A stretch of DNA of 64,000 nucleotides. It comes from Ignavibacteriota bacterium. GTDB taxonomy: Bacteria; Bacteroidota; Ignavibacteria; Ignavibacteriales; Melioribacteraceae. Position numbers and translations under genes: made by a program. The stretch covers positions 222,356 through 286,355 of the forward strand of contig JABFGH010000002.1 of NCBI GenBank assembly GCA_013112585.1, in the 5' to 3' direction. The notes beneath the pieces are model-generated. The model was not told the origin of the DNA, searched no databases, and worked only from the letters and a program-made list of their open reading frames with translations. Each line of letters opens with the position of its first letter. Positions within the stretch are counted from its first letter, which is position 1. Below, piece by piece: positions 44,012-52,549 of this stretch.

Positions 44012-45745
44012 ATGGAATCTCTGATTGGCGAAGTAATAGACAGCTATAAAATTATGTCAATTATCGGACGCGGCGGAATGGGCGTAGTTTTCAAGGCAAT
44101 GGATATGTCGCTTGAAAAAGTTGTTGCGTTAAAAATGATCGATCCGATTTTAGCACGGGACGAGAATTTTTTACGAAGATTCCAAACTGAAGCTAAGGCA
44201 TTAGCAAAATTGGAGAATCCATATATAGTAACAGTGTATGCACTTCGCGAGACTGAAAAAGGTACTTTCATTGTGATGGAATATGTTAATCCAAAAAATC
44301 TTTCCGATTGGATTAAAGAGAAGGGAGCTTTTTCTTGGCAGGATTGTTTGTTGATCAGTAAGCAATTATTGAATGCAATTGGATATGCTCACAAGGTTGG
44401 TGTAATTCATCGCGATATTAAACCGAGCAACATTTTATTCACGGAAAATAAAAAAGTAAAAGTAACAGATTTTGGATTGGCGAAAGTTGCACAGCAAACG
44501 GGAGCGTCGAGCACGGTAGCGCAAATGCGGGCGGGTACGCTTCATTATATGTCGCCCGAACAGGTTAAGGGATTAAAGAATGTAGATAACAGAAGCGACC
44601 TTTATTCACTTGGAATGACGATTTATGAAATGCTGACCGGTCGCGTTCCATTTGAAAAATCAGATTCCGAATTCACTATTCAAAAACAAATTGTTGATGG
44701 AAAAATTCCATCACCGCTTAAGTTCAATACAAAAATACCAAAACAGTTTGCAAAAATAATTTCTAAGTCCACTGAAAATGATCCGCTTAAAAGATATCAG
44801 AATGCTGATGAAATGATTGCGGACTTAAAAGATTTTGAAAAGAAAAATTTACCTTCAATCGATACAGCGAGTTCAGAAAAGACGGAAACGATTAAGCAAT
44901 CAGAAAATAAAAAATTAAATGGGAAACTGATTGCAATATCTTCGGGAATTGCAGCGGTGATATTAGTTTTACTTTTTGTTTTTCGTGCTCAAATATTTAA
45001 CCTAAACCCAGGCTCAGAAAAAGATGTTGATACCAATCCGGAAGATTCAGCAATTGTTAATAAAAATTTAGCTTTTGGAAAATTGGATATCATTTCAAAA
45101 CCAATTCAGGCTGATGTTTTTGTTAATGATGAGTTTGCAGGTAAAACTCCAATTATAATTGATTCACTAAAGGAAGGTGAAATCTATATCAGAGCGAGTA
45201 AAGAAGGTTTCAAACCACATTCTGAAAAAATTCTGATAGCAGGCAGTGAAATAAATTATTTAAATATTGCGTTAGTACCGATTGAAAAAGTGGTCGAATC
45301 AACATTGAACTTAAGAGCAGTACCCGCCGGAAGTATATTCATTGATGATGAATTGATCGCCGGAAATTCATCAAACAGAATTTCAAAAACTTTAGGCGAG
45401 GGAAGTTTTAACATAAAATTTTCACATCCTGAATTTGGAACTAAAACAACAACAGTTTCTTTGAAGGATGGAGATAATAAAAATCTTGTATGTTATTTTC
45501 AACAAACGATAAATATCCAATCAATAAATGAAGATGGGGAAGCAACATGGGCTTCAATATTTATTAATAATGAAAACACAGAACTTTATACACCGAGAGA
45601 AATTCAATTAGGTCCGGGCAGCTATAAAATATTTGTCCGTAAAAGTGGATTCAAAACAGTAGAAGATGCTGCGGAATTAAAAATAGAACCATCTTTTTCT
45701 GATAAGCTTATTCCGTTAGTTTTCAATCTTAAAAAAGAATCTTAA
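44012..45745 (+). CDS. PpkA-like Ser/Thr protein kinase with periplasmic PEGA repeats (copy 1)
   Basis: The 577-residue protein has an intact eukaryotic-type kinase domain (about 10-280): Gly loop GRGGMGVV (19-26), Lys41, VIHRDIKPSN with HRD at 133-135, DFG at 153-155, and AGTLHYMSPEQVKG. A transmembrane helix lies at about 306-326. The periplasmic part contains PEGA-like repeats (GKLDIISKPIQADVFVNDEFAGKTP; LNLRAVPAGSIFIDDELI). It is a close paralogue of the kinase at 56584, with the same numbering of all catalytic residues. It probably phosphorylates T6SS regulators such as TagH. Confidence 0.93.
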   Translation: MESLIGEVIDSYKIMSIIGRGGMGVVFKAMDMSLEKVVALKMIDPILARDENFLRRFQTEAKALAKLENPYIVTVYALRETEKGTFIVMEYVNPKNLSDWIKEKGAFSWQDCLLISKQLLNAIGYAHKVGVIHRDIKPSNILFTENKKVKVTDFGLAKVAQQTGASSTVAQMRAGTLHYMSPEQVKGLKNVDNRSDLYSLGMTIYEMLTGRVPFEKSDSEFTIQKQIVDGKIPSPLKFNTKIPKQFAKIISKSTENDPLKRYQNADEMIADLKDFEKKNLPSIDTASSEKTETIKQSENKKLNGKLIAISSGIAAVILVLLFVFRAQIFNLNPGSEKDVDTNPEDSAIVNKNLAFGKLDIISKPIQADVFVNDEFAGKTPIIIDSLKEGEIYIRASKEGFKPHSEKILIAGSEINYLNIALVPIEKVVESTLNLRAVPAGSIFIDDELIAGNSSNRISKTLGEGSFNIKFSHPEFGTKTTTVSLKDGDNKNLVCYFQQTINIQSINEDGEATWASIFINNENTELYTPREIQLGPGSYKIFVRKSGFKTVEDAAELKIEPSFSDKLIPLVFNLKKES

Positions 45746-45795
45746 TAATTATTGTTGAGAAGTAAATTGATTACCATACACTTATATTAGTTGAA

Positions 45796-45860
45796 CTTAG
45801 TGGCTTTGAGTCTTTGTGGCATTATTTATCCTTCCGCCACTAAGTCACGAAGACACAAAG
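45796..45860. repeat. Imperfect inverted repeat, CTTAGTGGCTTTGAGTCTTTGTGGC type
   Basis: Two 25-nt arms (45796-45820 and 45836-45860) of the same repeat class lie in opposite orientation with a 15-nt spacer. They pair imperfectly. They lie between the kinase and the CsgG/TPR gene. Confidence 0.55.
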
Positions 45861-45909
45861 ATATAGAGAAGTTTATCAAGAGTTAAAAATATATAAACAG
45901 GAGGAAGTA

Positions 45910-46926
45910 ATGATTCCTAAATTAAAACAAAAAATAGTTGCGCTTCTATTCAGCGGGTTAACCTTAACATTAATTATAGGGGCAGCATTTTACAGTGATC
46001 CTGAAACTAAATTGAAAGAGGCGGAAAAGTTTTACAAATCCGCAATGTTTGATAAAGCCATTGAAATACTAACCGGGCTATCATCAGATACTGCGATCGA
46101 TCAGGAAATACAAAAAGATGCACTGCGCTTTCTCGGCAGGGCTTATGTAGCTAAAGGATTGTACGATAAAGCAAAGGATGCAATGTTGAAATTGCTTGAA
46201 TTAGAGCCACCGATAATTTCTCTTAATCCCGATTTTGAACCGCCGCCATTAATGAAAGTTTACTATGACGCACGCAAGATCAGCAGTAATTCCTATCAGG
46301 TTGAAAGAGAAGACCCAGGAATGAAAACAATGGCGATCATTGATTTTAAGAACCGATCGATCGATCAGAAAGAAAGGTTTGACCCAATGGAGAAAGGCTT
46401 CTCCGATCTTTTTATTCATCGCCTAAATAATTCAACCGGCTTGAAAGTAATAGAACGTGATAGAATACAATGGATATTTGACGAAATCGGTATTCAAGAT
46501 CAGTACAATATGGAAGGCGCAGTAAGAATGGGAAAACAGCTTGGTGTTCATTCTGTGCTGCTCGGCAGTTTTATTATTTTTAATGATGAACTTTGGCTTG
46601 GCGCCCGGCTCATAAAAGTGGAAACAAGTGAAATTCTTTTAACCGATGAAGTTAAGGGTGATGTTGATGAGTTTTATTCATTAACAGAAAAACTAAGCAG
46701 TACAATTGCCGATAAAATTGAAGTAACTCTCGGCGACCAGGATGTTAGTGTTACATCAGAAACAAAATCTTTGGAAGCACTACTCTCTTACTCTGAAGGA
46801 TTAGCATTTTTAGAAACAGGCAACTACAACGGCGCCTACGATAAATTTATAGAGGCTTTAAAGTTTGATCCAAATTATGAAAATGCCCGTACAAAAGCCG
46901 AAAGCATTAAACCTTTTACCAGTTAA
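45910..46926 (+). CDS. Exported TPR/CsgG-FlgO-like protein
   Basis: The 338-residue protein has a signal peptide or N-terminal anchor (about 8-27), a TPR-like module (about 32-110) ending in NPDFEPPPLMKVYYDAR, a CsgG/FlgO-like domain (about 125-275; MKTMAIIDFKNRS, STGLKVIERDRIQWIFDEIG, LGVHSVLLGSFI), and a final TPR (SEGLAFLETGNYNGAYDKFIEALKFDPNYENA). A GGAGG site lies 7 nt before the ATG. Its N-terminal TPR module is paralogous to the one at 58749. Lying next to a PEGA kinase, it is a candidate periplasmic signal input. Confidence 0.82.
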   Translation: MIPKLKQKIVALLFSGLTLTLIIGAAFYSDPETKLKEAEKFYKSAMFDKAIEILTGLSSDTAIDQEIQKDALRFLGRAYVAKGLYDKAKDAMLKLLELEPPIISLNPDFEPPPLMKVYYDARKISSNSYQVEREDPGMKTMAIIDFKNRSIDQKERFDPMEKGFSDLFIHRLNNSTGLKVIERDRIQWIFDEIGIQDQYNMEGAVRMGKQLGVHSVLLGSFIIFNDELWLGARLIKVETSEILLTDEVKGDVDEFYSLTEKLSSTIADKIEVTLGDQDVSVTSETKSLEALLSYSEGLAFLETGNYNGAYDKFIEALKFDPNYENARTKAESIKPFTS

Positions 46927-46950
46927 TTGCTTTTTTGAAAAGTATAAAAA

Positions 46951-48255
46951 ATGATAAAACGAATATTTAATATTTGCAAGCGCAGCACAAAGTTTGCTCC
47001 GGCATTAGCCGTTATAATTGCTGCTGCATGTTCATCCCCGGGTGAATTGGATGATAAAAATTATAATGAAAGAATTATTGAGGTAAGCAGTCAGCTTCAA
47101 TCGGACTCGGCAAACTTTGATTTACTTAAAGAGTATGCTCTATTATTGGTTTTATCAAAAGATAATAGTGAAGCGGAAATTGAGATTGAAAAGGCGTTAA
47201 GCATTGCGCCTAACGATCCTCAACTTCTTTTTAATAAAGGACTGAACTATGAATTTTTGAACGACACGGTAAAAGCAATTGAAGCTTATTCAAAATACGG
47301 CAGTGTAGAAGCAGCATCCGAATACCGCGATATGATGCAAGGCAGGTACTTATTGCTGAGCAGAGAACTAATGAAAAGTGATACGAAAAAATTAGCAGCG
47401 AAAGAAAATAATCTTTCTACTGATAATATTTCCGGCAGCAATATCGCAATATTCCCTATGGATTATATTGGATTGGATGAAAAGTACGCTGTTCTCAGCA
47501 ACGGCTTTAGCGAAATGATAAGCATCGATTTAGGAAAGGTAAAAAATCTGCGGGTTCTAGAACGAATAAGATTGCAGACAATTTTGGATGAATTAAAATT
47601 AAGCCAATCTAAATTTGTGGATAGAGAAACTGCACCGCGAGTAGGAAAAATATTGAGTGCCGGAAAACTTTACGACGGAGTAATAAATATAACTGAAGAA
47701 GGTGAACTGCTGATTGAAGTCAGCCATTGGGATATTTTAAACAATACCCGAAGCCCCGCAATAAAAAGAGATGGCGATTTATCTGAACTGTTTATTCTCG
47801 AAAAAGAAATAGTCTTTCACATTTTGGATCAGCTTGAAATAAAATTGACCCCGCTCGAAAGGGAAGAAATAGAATATATTCCAACGGAAAATATCAATGC
47901 ATTTTTAGCTTACAGCAGGGGACTTGCGCAAGAGGAAGAGGGCAATTACTCGCAAGCAGCAATATCCTTCAACACAGCTGTTGAACTTGATCCGGGATTT
48001 ACAAGCGCCCACAACAAGCAAATTGAAAACAGAAGCAAAGAAGCCGGTAAAGGAAGTAAGGAAAAACTATTGGGAACAGTTGGTGAGCTTCAAATCGGCG
48101 GCACGGTTCAGACCAGTTTAATTGATGAAAGATTGAATAAACTTGGAGAAGGGATTCGTTCTACTTTTTCAAACTCAATTGACAGCAGAACTCCAGCACA
48201 GGATAGTGATAAAGGGATTAATGATTTACCGCCTCCTCCGCCTCCGGTTAGATGA
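46951..48255 (+). CDS. TPR/CsgG-like lipoprotein
   Basis: The 434-residue protein has a lipoprotein signal with Cys27 (AAAC, then SSPGELDD), a TPR region (about 60-130), a CsgG-like domain (about 168-310; NIAIFPMDYIGLDEKY, LRVLERIRLQTILDELKL), a TPR (AYSRGLAQEEEGNYSQAAISFNTAVELDPGF), and a proline tail (DLPPPPPPVR). The domain order matches the preceding gene, so the two are likely an ancient duplication. The lack of an Asp/Glu at +2 favours outer-membrane sorting. It may form an envelope sensor with the neighbouring protein. Confidence 0.8.
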   Translation: MIKRIFNICKRSTKFAPALAVIIAAACSSPGELDDKNYNERIIEVSSQLQSDSANFDLLKEYALLLVLSKDNSEAEIEIEKALSIAPNDPQLLFNKGLNYEFLNDTVKAIEAYSKYGSVEAASEYRDMMQGRYLLLSRELMKSDTKKLAAKENNLSTDNISGSNIAIFPMDYIGLDEKYAVLSNGFSEMISIDLGKVKNLRVLERIRLQTILDELKLSQSKFVDRETAPRVGKILSAGKLYDGVINITEEGELLIEVSHWDILNNTRSPAIKRDGDLSELFILEKEIVFHILDQLEIKLTPLEREEIEYIPTENINAFLAYSRGLAQEEEGNYSQAAISFNTAVELDPGFTSAHNKQIENRSKEAGKGSKEKLLGTVGELQIGGTVQTSLIDERLNKLGEGIRSTFSNSIDSRTPAQDSDKGINDLPPPPPPVR

Positions 48256-48261
48256 CATATT

Positions 48262-48419
48262 GAAACCTTCAATAACATATGTTTTGTCATTGCGAATCCG
48301 TCATCCGTCAGCCGACGGAGACGGATGTGGCAATCTCTCACTATTTGGCAGATTGCTTCTCCCGATAAACAGCATCGGGATCGCAATGACCCAAACCAGT
48401 TTTATTCAGAGGTTATTCA
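48262..48419. repeat. Inverted copy of the 26.5-kb dispersed repeat
   Basis: The core (48286-48390) runs GTCATTGCGAATCCGTC ... GGGATCGCAATGAC and is the reverse complement of 26542-26646 with about 5 differences. Homology continues on both sides (for example AAAACCATATG-like and GAATAACCTCTG flanks). It fills the gap between two genes and is not flanked by the 18-bp direct repeat. Confidence 0.75.
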
Positions 48420-48456
48420 AAGGCTTGATATACAATAACAATCAAAGATTTGTTCG

Positions 48457-49542
48457 ATGAAAATTAAAAAATATTTACCGTTAATATTTCTATTGTTGAT
48501 ACAGAATAGTTTTGCTCAAAATTTCTCCGGTAGAATTTCAAAACTAAATATTAAGCTATTGAATAATATTCAGCTTTGGGATATCAACGAGAGCAATAAT
48601 CTTTATCAAATCAGTAATCAATTACGAATTAATTATTTGCCAAATAGAAATACTTCCATAAATATAAATAGTTCTTATGCCGCCTCTGAAGTTCAAACAA
48701 AAAAGCTGAATGGATTAACTGATTTACAAATTCAATTAAGTCAAAAAGTAAAATCGATTAATACTGTGTTTGAAGCCGGAGTTAGTTTGCCTACAGGAAA
48801 AGCCAGCTTAACAAATTCCGAGTTTGCATCTACAGTACTATTAAGTAGAAACGTTTTTAATTTTAGAAATCCTGTACTTGGTCAAGGAACCAATATTTTT
48901 CTCGGTGCAACTTGGGCTGAATTGGTTGGCGATAATTTTGTTTTTGGTGCAGGATTATCATACCAGATAAGGGGTGAGTACGAGCCTTATGAAAAACAAG
49001 ATACGAAATACAAACCATCAAACGAGCTGCTGGTTAGTGCGGGAGTTGACTACCGGATTGATAAGGCTAAATCACTATCGGCTGATTTAGTTGGAATATT
49101 TTTTAATGAGGATGAAGTTGACGGCAATGTAGTGTTCACTGCGGGCAATCGATTTATTTATAGTTTGGGTTACCGGCAATATTTTAGTAATAATGTACTG
49201 AGAATAAATGCTCGTTACCGCTACTCTGCAGAAGATGAACTACAAAACTTAGTTGCGGTAACAAATGAAAAATTCACCTCAAATTATTTTATGCTGGCTT
49301 TCACTTTTTACCATTCTGTTTCACGCCTTGTATCAATACAATATAATTTTAATGCAAAGTTTTTTGAAGAGACACTTAAACTATTTTCCGGGTACTCCTC
49401 CTTTAGTCCGGGTATTATATTCTATTTTGAAGTATCCAGCCAATTTGAAATTCCTCTGCATGTTAAATACATTTTGGGCAGCAAGGAAGGCAGTACGATA
49501 AACGGGGTTGATACCGGAATTGGGATTAATCTAAAATTTTAA
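48457..49542 (+). CDS. Hypothetical outer-membrane beta-barrel protein
   Basis: The 361-residue protein has a signal peptide (about 1-20, ending NSFAQ) followed by repeated amphipathic strands with alternating aromatics and polar residues, a VSLPTGKASLTNSEFAST loop typical of transporter-like barrels, and a final strand GVDTGIGINLKF ending in Phe, the usual outer-membrane sorting end. I cannot assign a family or substrate. It lies between the CsgG/TPR lipoprotein and a type IX secreted protein, within the signalling region. Confidence 0.7.
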   Translation: MKIKKYLPLIFLLLIQNSFAQNFSGRISKLNIKLLNNIQLWDINESNNLYQISNQLRINYLPNRNTSININSSYAASEVQTKKLNGLTDLQIQLSQKVKSINTVFEAGVSLPTGKASLTNSEFASTVLLSRNVFNFRNPVLGQGTNIFLGATWAELVGDNFVFGAGLSYQIRGEYEPYEKQDTKYKPSNELLVSAGVDYRIDKAKSLSADLVGIFFNEDEVDGNVVFTAGNRFIYSLGYRQYFSNNVLRINARYRYSAEDELQNLVAVTNEKFTSNYFMLAFTFYHSVSRLVSIQYNFNAKFFEETLKLFSGYSSFSPGIIFYFEVSSQFEIPLHVKYILGSKEGSTINGVDTGIGINLKF

Positions 49543-49544
49543 GA

Positions 49545-51599
49545 ATGTTGTTGATAAATATGATTAATAAATCAGAAAATATTATGAGCAGGAAAAGTAA
49601 ATTTAATTGTTCGGCATTACTCGCCGATACATTTTGCAGATGTGTACCGGTAAAGTTTTTATTAATTATACTGATTTCATTCTTCCTTCAAAATAAAACG
49701 GTTAACGCTCAAAGTGAAGTTGGCAATTTTGAGTTTAACGAATCATCATTAAGCGGATGGACATTGAGCGGTCCTTTTGATTTATTCGGATTCGGACCAT
49801 TACCATCAAATTTTTCGCAGCTCATGTGGACAGATTCTGTCAACAGTTCAAACTCAAATATTTTTGATGATCCGAATAATGGTCAGGGTGCTCTTTCGTT
49901 TTCCGCATTCAGCGATCTTAGTATTCAGGGCATTGAAGGCAATACCTGGATAATGAATTTACGATCACCGGACCTGTCGAATAGTCCATTATGGTTTACC
50001 GCACAAGGGTTTGATATTTTGATTGCACAAAATATGAATGCCGACACGAACATTTGGGTTGATCTCTCAATAGAAGTACTTGATAAAAATACGAATAGAA
50101 TATTAAAAATTATGAAACCGGGACGCCATAGAATTGTACCCGGATTTTGGAATAACATTAGATTTTTTGAATGGTTTAATCTTGAGGGTTTCCCGCAGAA
50201 CTATTCCATACTAAGATTACAGATTGATATAATTGGAGAAATTGACGCAGTGAACCGGGGCAGCATTTATATTGATGATCTTATACTTATCCCCGGCAGA
50301 AATTTGAATGTTGAATTTCCAAATGAAATAGTAAGTGAGACTTATGAGATGCTAAGTTTTCCCGTAAATATTTTCGGAAATTTTACCGATATTTTCTCGG
50401 ATGATTATGGACCGGTATCGCCGCAAAACTGGAGAATATTTAGATGGAATGAGTTGATAAATAATTATAATGAGTTTCCCGCAACTGCCATTAGTGCGGA
50501 GCCGGGGGTGGGGTTTTGGTTTATTCAACGAGGCGGCAGCGGATTTGATATTGATTATGCTCAAGCGGTTTCTACGAGCAAGCCTTTTACAATTATTCTT
50601 CAGCCCGGGTGGAATCAAATAGGTAATCCGTTTCCATTTTCGGTATCATGGGGTGATGTTTTAACTAACGCCACAATCGGAATAAATAGTATTAACAGAT
50701 GGAACAGCAGCACGGAAGAATATGAACCTGGACAATCTGTGCTTGAACCATGGGTTGGGTATTTTATTGATAACCCGATTAGTGAACCGGTATTTTTAGA
50801 GTTCCTGCCGATTGAAAATAGAACAGGTGAGAAATCTATATTTGAAAATATTGATAAGAGCCAGGGGGAGTTTATCATTCAGCTTAAATTGGAAGATGCG
50901 AAAACTCGAAAATCAGATACACAAAATTATGTTGGGATGATCAAAGATTCTGAGCCCGGTTCAGATCAATTTGATTTTAGAGATGCACCTTCACCGATTG
51001 ATAGAATGAAACTGAGCATTGTACAAAATGAAAAGAAGTATTCCGGTAATTTCATTCCGGTTAATAGTGATGGAGCATATTGGGATTTAGAAATATCGAG
51101 TTCGCATAGTAATGAGATTGGGAAATTAACATTTGAAAATTTATCAGATTTACCTGAAGATTTTAATATCTGGCTTCTAGATGTGAACAATAAAAAGTCA
51201 GTCAGAATTACTGAAGGAAGTGCTGCTATCACCGGAACCTCAAATAGTTATTACAGATTGATCATCGGAACAAAATCTTTTGCCGAAAATAATAACAATG
51301 AAATTAACTTAGAACCGAGGGAATATTATTTATTGCAAAATTATCCTAATCCCTTTAACCCGTCGACAACAATAAATTACAGTATTGCGGATGATAGTAA
51401 TGTAAAACTAATTATCTACAATTTACTCGGAAAGGAAATTACAACACTTATAAATGATGACGAAAAATCAGCCGGAGCATATTCGGTTGTTTGGGATGGT
51501 AAAAATAAATTTGGAAATGAAGTTTCCAGCGGATTGTATTTTTATAGATTAATTACTCAAAAGTTTGTTCAAACTAATAAGATGCTGCTTCTGAGATAG
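49545..51599 (+). CDS. Secreted protein with type IX (Por-type) C-terminal sorting domain
   Basis: The 684-residue protein has an N-terminal signal (hydrophobic core about 37-51, then VNAQ, so cleavage near 56). The long N-terminus could mean a later start: ATG at 49560 or 49584 is also in frame. The middle is beta-rich (about 60-250, carbohydrate-binding-like) with WNQIGNPFPF-type segments. The C-terminal T9SS domain (about 595-684) has LLQNYPNPFNPSTTINYSI, NLLGKEITTL and GLYFYRL. It is exported and cleaved or anchored at the cell surface by PorU-type machinery encoded elsewhere. Confidence 0.85.
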   Translation: MLLINMINKSENIMSRKSKFNCSALLADTFCRCVPVKFLLIILISFFLQNKTVNAQSEVGNFEFNESSLSGWTLSGPFDLFGFGPLPSNFSQLMWTDSVNSSNSNIFDDPNNGQGALSFSAFSDLSIQGIEGNTWIMNLRSPDLSNSPLWFTAQGFDILIAQNMNADTNIWVDLSIEVLDKNTNRILKIMKPGRHRIVPGFWNNIRFFEWFNLEGFPQNYSILRLQIDIIGEIDAVNRGSIYIDDLILIPGRNLNVEFPNEIVSETYEMLSFPVNIFGNFTDIFSDDYGPVSPQNWRIFRWNELINNYNEFPATAISAEPGVGFWFIQRGGSGFDIDYAQAVSTSKPFTIILQPGWNQIGNPFPFSVSWGDVLTNATIGINSINRWNSSTEEYEPGQSVLEPWVGYFIDNPISEPVFLEFLPIENRTGEKSIFENIDKSQGEFIIQLKLEDAKTRKSDTQNYVGMIKDSEPGSDQFDFRDAPSPIDRMKLSIVQNEKKYSGNFIPVNSDGAYWDLEISSSHSNEIGKLTFENLSDLPEDFNIWLLDVNNKKSVRITEGSAAITGTSNSYYRLIIGTKSFAENNNNEINLEPREYYLLQNYPNPFNPSTTINYSIADDSNVKLIIYNLLGKEITTLINDDEKSAGAYSVVWDGKNKFGNEVSSGLYFYRLITQKFVQTNKMLLLR

Positions 51600-51610
51600 A
51601 AAAATCAATC

Positions 51611-51646
51611 TTGACAAAAGTAATCCAATGGATTATATTAGCTAAT
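51611..51646 (+). promoter_or_regulatory. Toxin-antitoxin promoter with embedded operator
   Basis: TTGACA at 51611-51616, a 17-nt spacer, and TATATT at 51634-51639. The palindrome TAATCC-AAT-GGATTA (51621-51635) lies between the two boxes, and a second palindrome, ATTAGCTAAT (51637-51646), overlaps the start codon. Both are natural sites for the XRE antitoxin. The start codon lies only 5 nt after the -10 box, so the transcript is probably leaderless. Confidence 0.65.
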
Positions 51647-51986
51647 GTTAATTACAATAGTAGAATTACCTGAATTTCAAAAACGTTCTTCGAAAATATT
51701 TACTAATGATGGGGCGGATGATTTAAAATACTTTCTTTTGAAAAATCCAAAAGCTGGTGATTTAATTAAACATACCGGAGGAATTCGAAAGCTAAGATGG
51801 ACTGCGAAGGGGAAAGGGAAAAGTGGTGGAGCGAGAGTTATTTACTTTTTTCATCATAAGAATACTCCACTGTTTTTATTAACACTTTTTACAAAAAACG
51901 AAAAAATAGATTTGAGCAATTCTGAACGAAGTGAGTTAGCCAAATTGACAAGGATTTTGAAAATAATTATTACGGATAAATTATGA
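51645..51986 (+). CDS. RelE/HigB-like toxin
   Basis: The 113-residue protein has the RelE-family pattern: FQKRSSKIF helix, LIKHTGGIRKLRWTAKGKGKSGGARVIYFFHH, LFLLTLFTKNEKIDLSNSERSELAKL. It resembles ribosome-dependent mRNA interferases of the HigB/RelE class, including the basic KGKGKSGGARVIY strand. Toxin precedes antitoxin, the HigBA order, with a 4-nt ATGA overlap. It sits between the type IX protein and the FHA-transglycosylase gene. Confidence 0.88.
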   Translation: MLITIVELPEFQKRSSKIFTNDGADDLKYFLLKNPKAGDLIKHTGGIRKLRWTAKGKGKSGGARVIYFFHHKNTPLFLLTLFTKNEKIDLSNSERSELAKLTRILKIIITDKL

Positions 51987-52270
51987 ACACTACTTATAAA
52001 AGTATAAGTAAAGGACTTAAAGAAGCGATCGATTATTCGGAAGGTAAAAAAATATCTGTAAAAGAGTTTCGTCCAATTCATATTGATGTGAAACAATTAA
52101 GAAATAGAATTGGTATGACGCAAACAAATTTTGCCGCTTCATTTGGCATTAGTCTTGGTACCTTAAGGCATTGGGAAAGGGGAGATCGCTACCCTCAGGG
52201 ACCGGCTTTAGTTTTACTAAACTTATTAGCGAAAGATCCAACGACAGTTTTAAAAGTATTGCAAAAATAG
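51983..52270 (+). CDS. HigA-like XRE-family antitoxin
   Basis: The 95-residue protein has a C-terminal helix-turn-helix (about 38-80): QLRNRIGMTQTNFAASFGISLGTLRHWERGDRYPQGPALVLLNLL. Its start overlaps the toxin stop by 4 nt, so the two are translationally coupled. It is expected to bind the palindromes in the upstream promoter and to neutralise the RelE-like toxin. Confidence 0.9.
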   Translation: MNTTYKSISKGLKEAIDYSEGKKISVKEFRPIHIDVKQLRNRIGMTQTNFAASFGISLGTLRHWERGDRYPQGPALVLLNLLAKDPTTVLKVLQK

Positions 52271-52307
52271 AAATATCTACTGCTCCAAAAGTTTAAATCT
52301 TCAATTG

Positions 52308-52429
52308 CCCCGACATTCATGTCGGGGGTAGAATCAAATCTAAATATTGGGCTTTAGCCCAATACAAAAAATAATTTTGGCTAAAGGCATTTCATATCTG
52401 TTTATCACACCACGACCTGAAGGTCGTGG
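52308..52429. repeat. Cluster of three short perfect hairpins
   Basis: CCCCGACAT-TC-ATGTCGGGG (52308-52327), TATTGGGCT-TT-AGCCCAATA (52345-52364) and CCACGACCT-GA-AGGTCGTGG (52410-52429). Each has 9-bp arms about a 2-nt centre, but the arm sequences differ. They lie between the antitoxin gene and the FHA-transglycosylase gene. Confidence 0.75.
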
Positions 52430-52549
52430 CAACTAAGTAAAATTTTTTCATTTTCCTTCAAAAAGTTATAATCAATACTTTTTAGATAAACAGTTTTAGA
52501 TTATTAAACTCCATCACATTCCTGAACCATTGAAAATATTATCAAAAAA

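Noticed and set aside
48143..48460. 105-codon plus-strand frame
   Set aside because: It spans the end of the TPR/CsgG lipoprotein gene and the 158-bp repeat element; no domain and no ribosome site.
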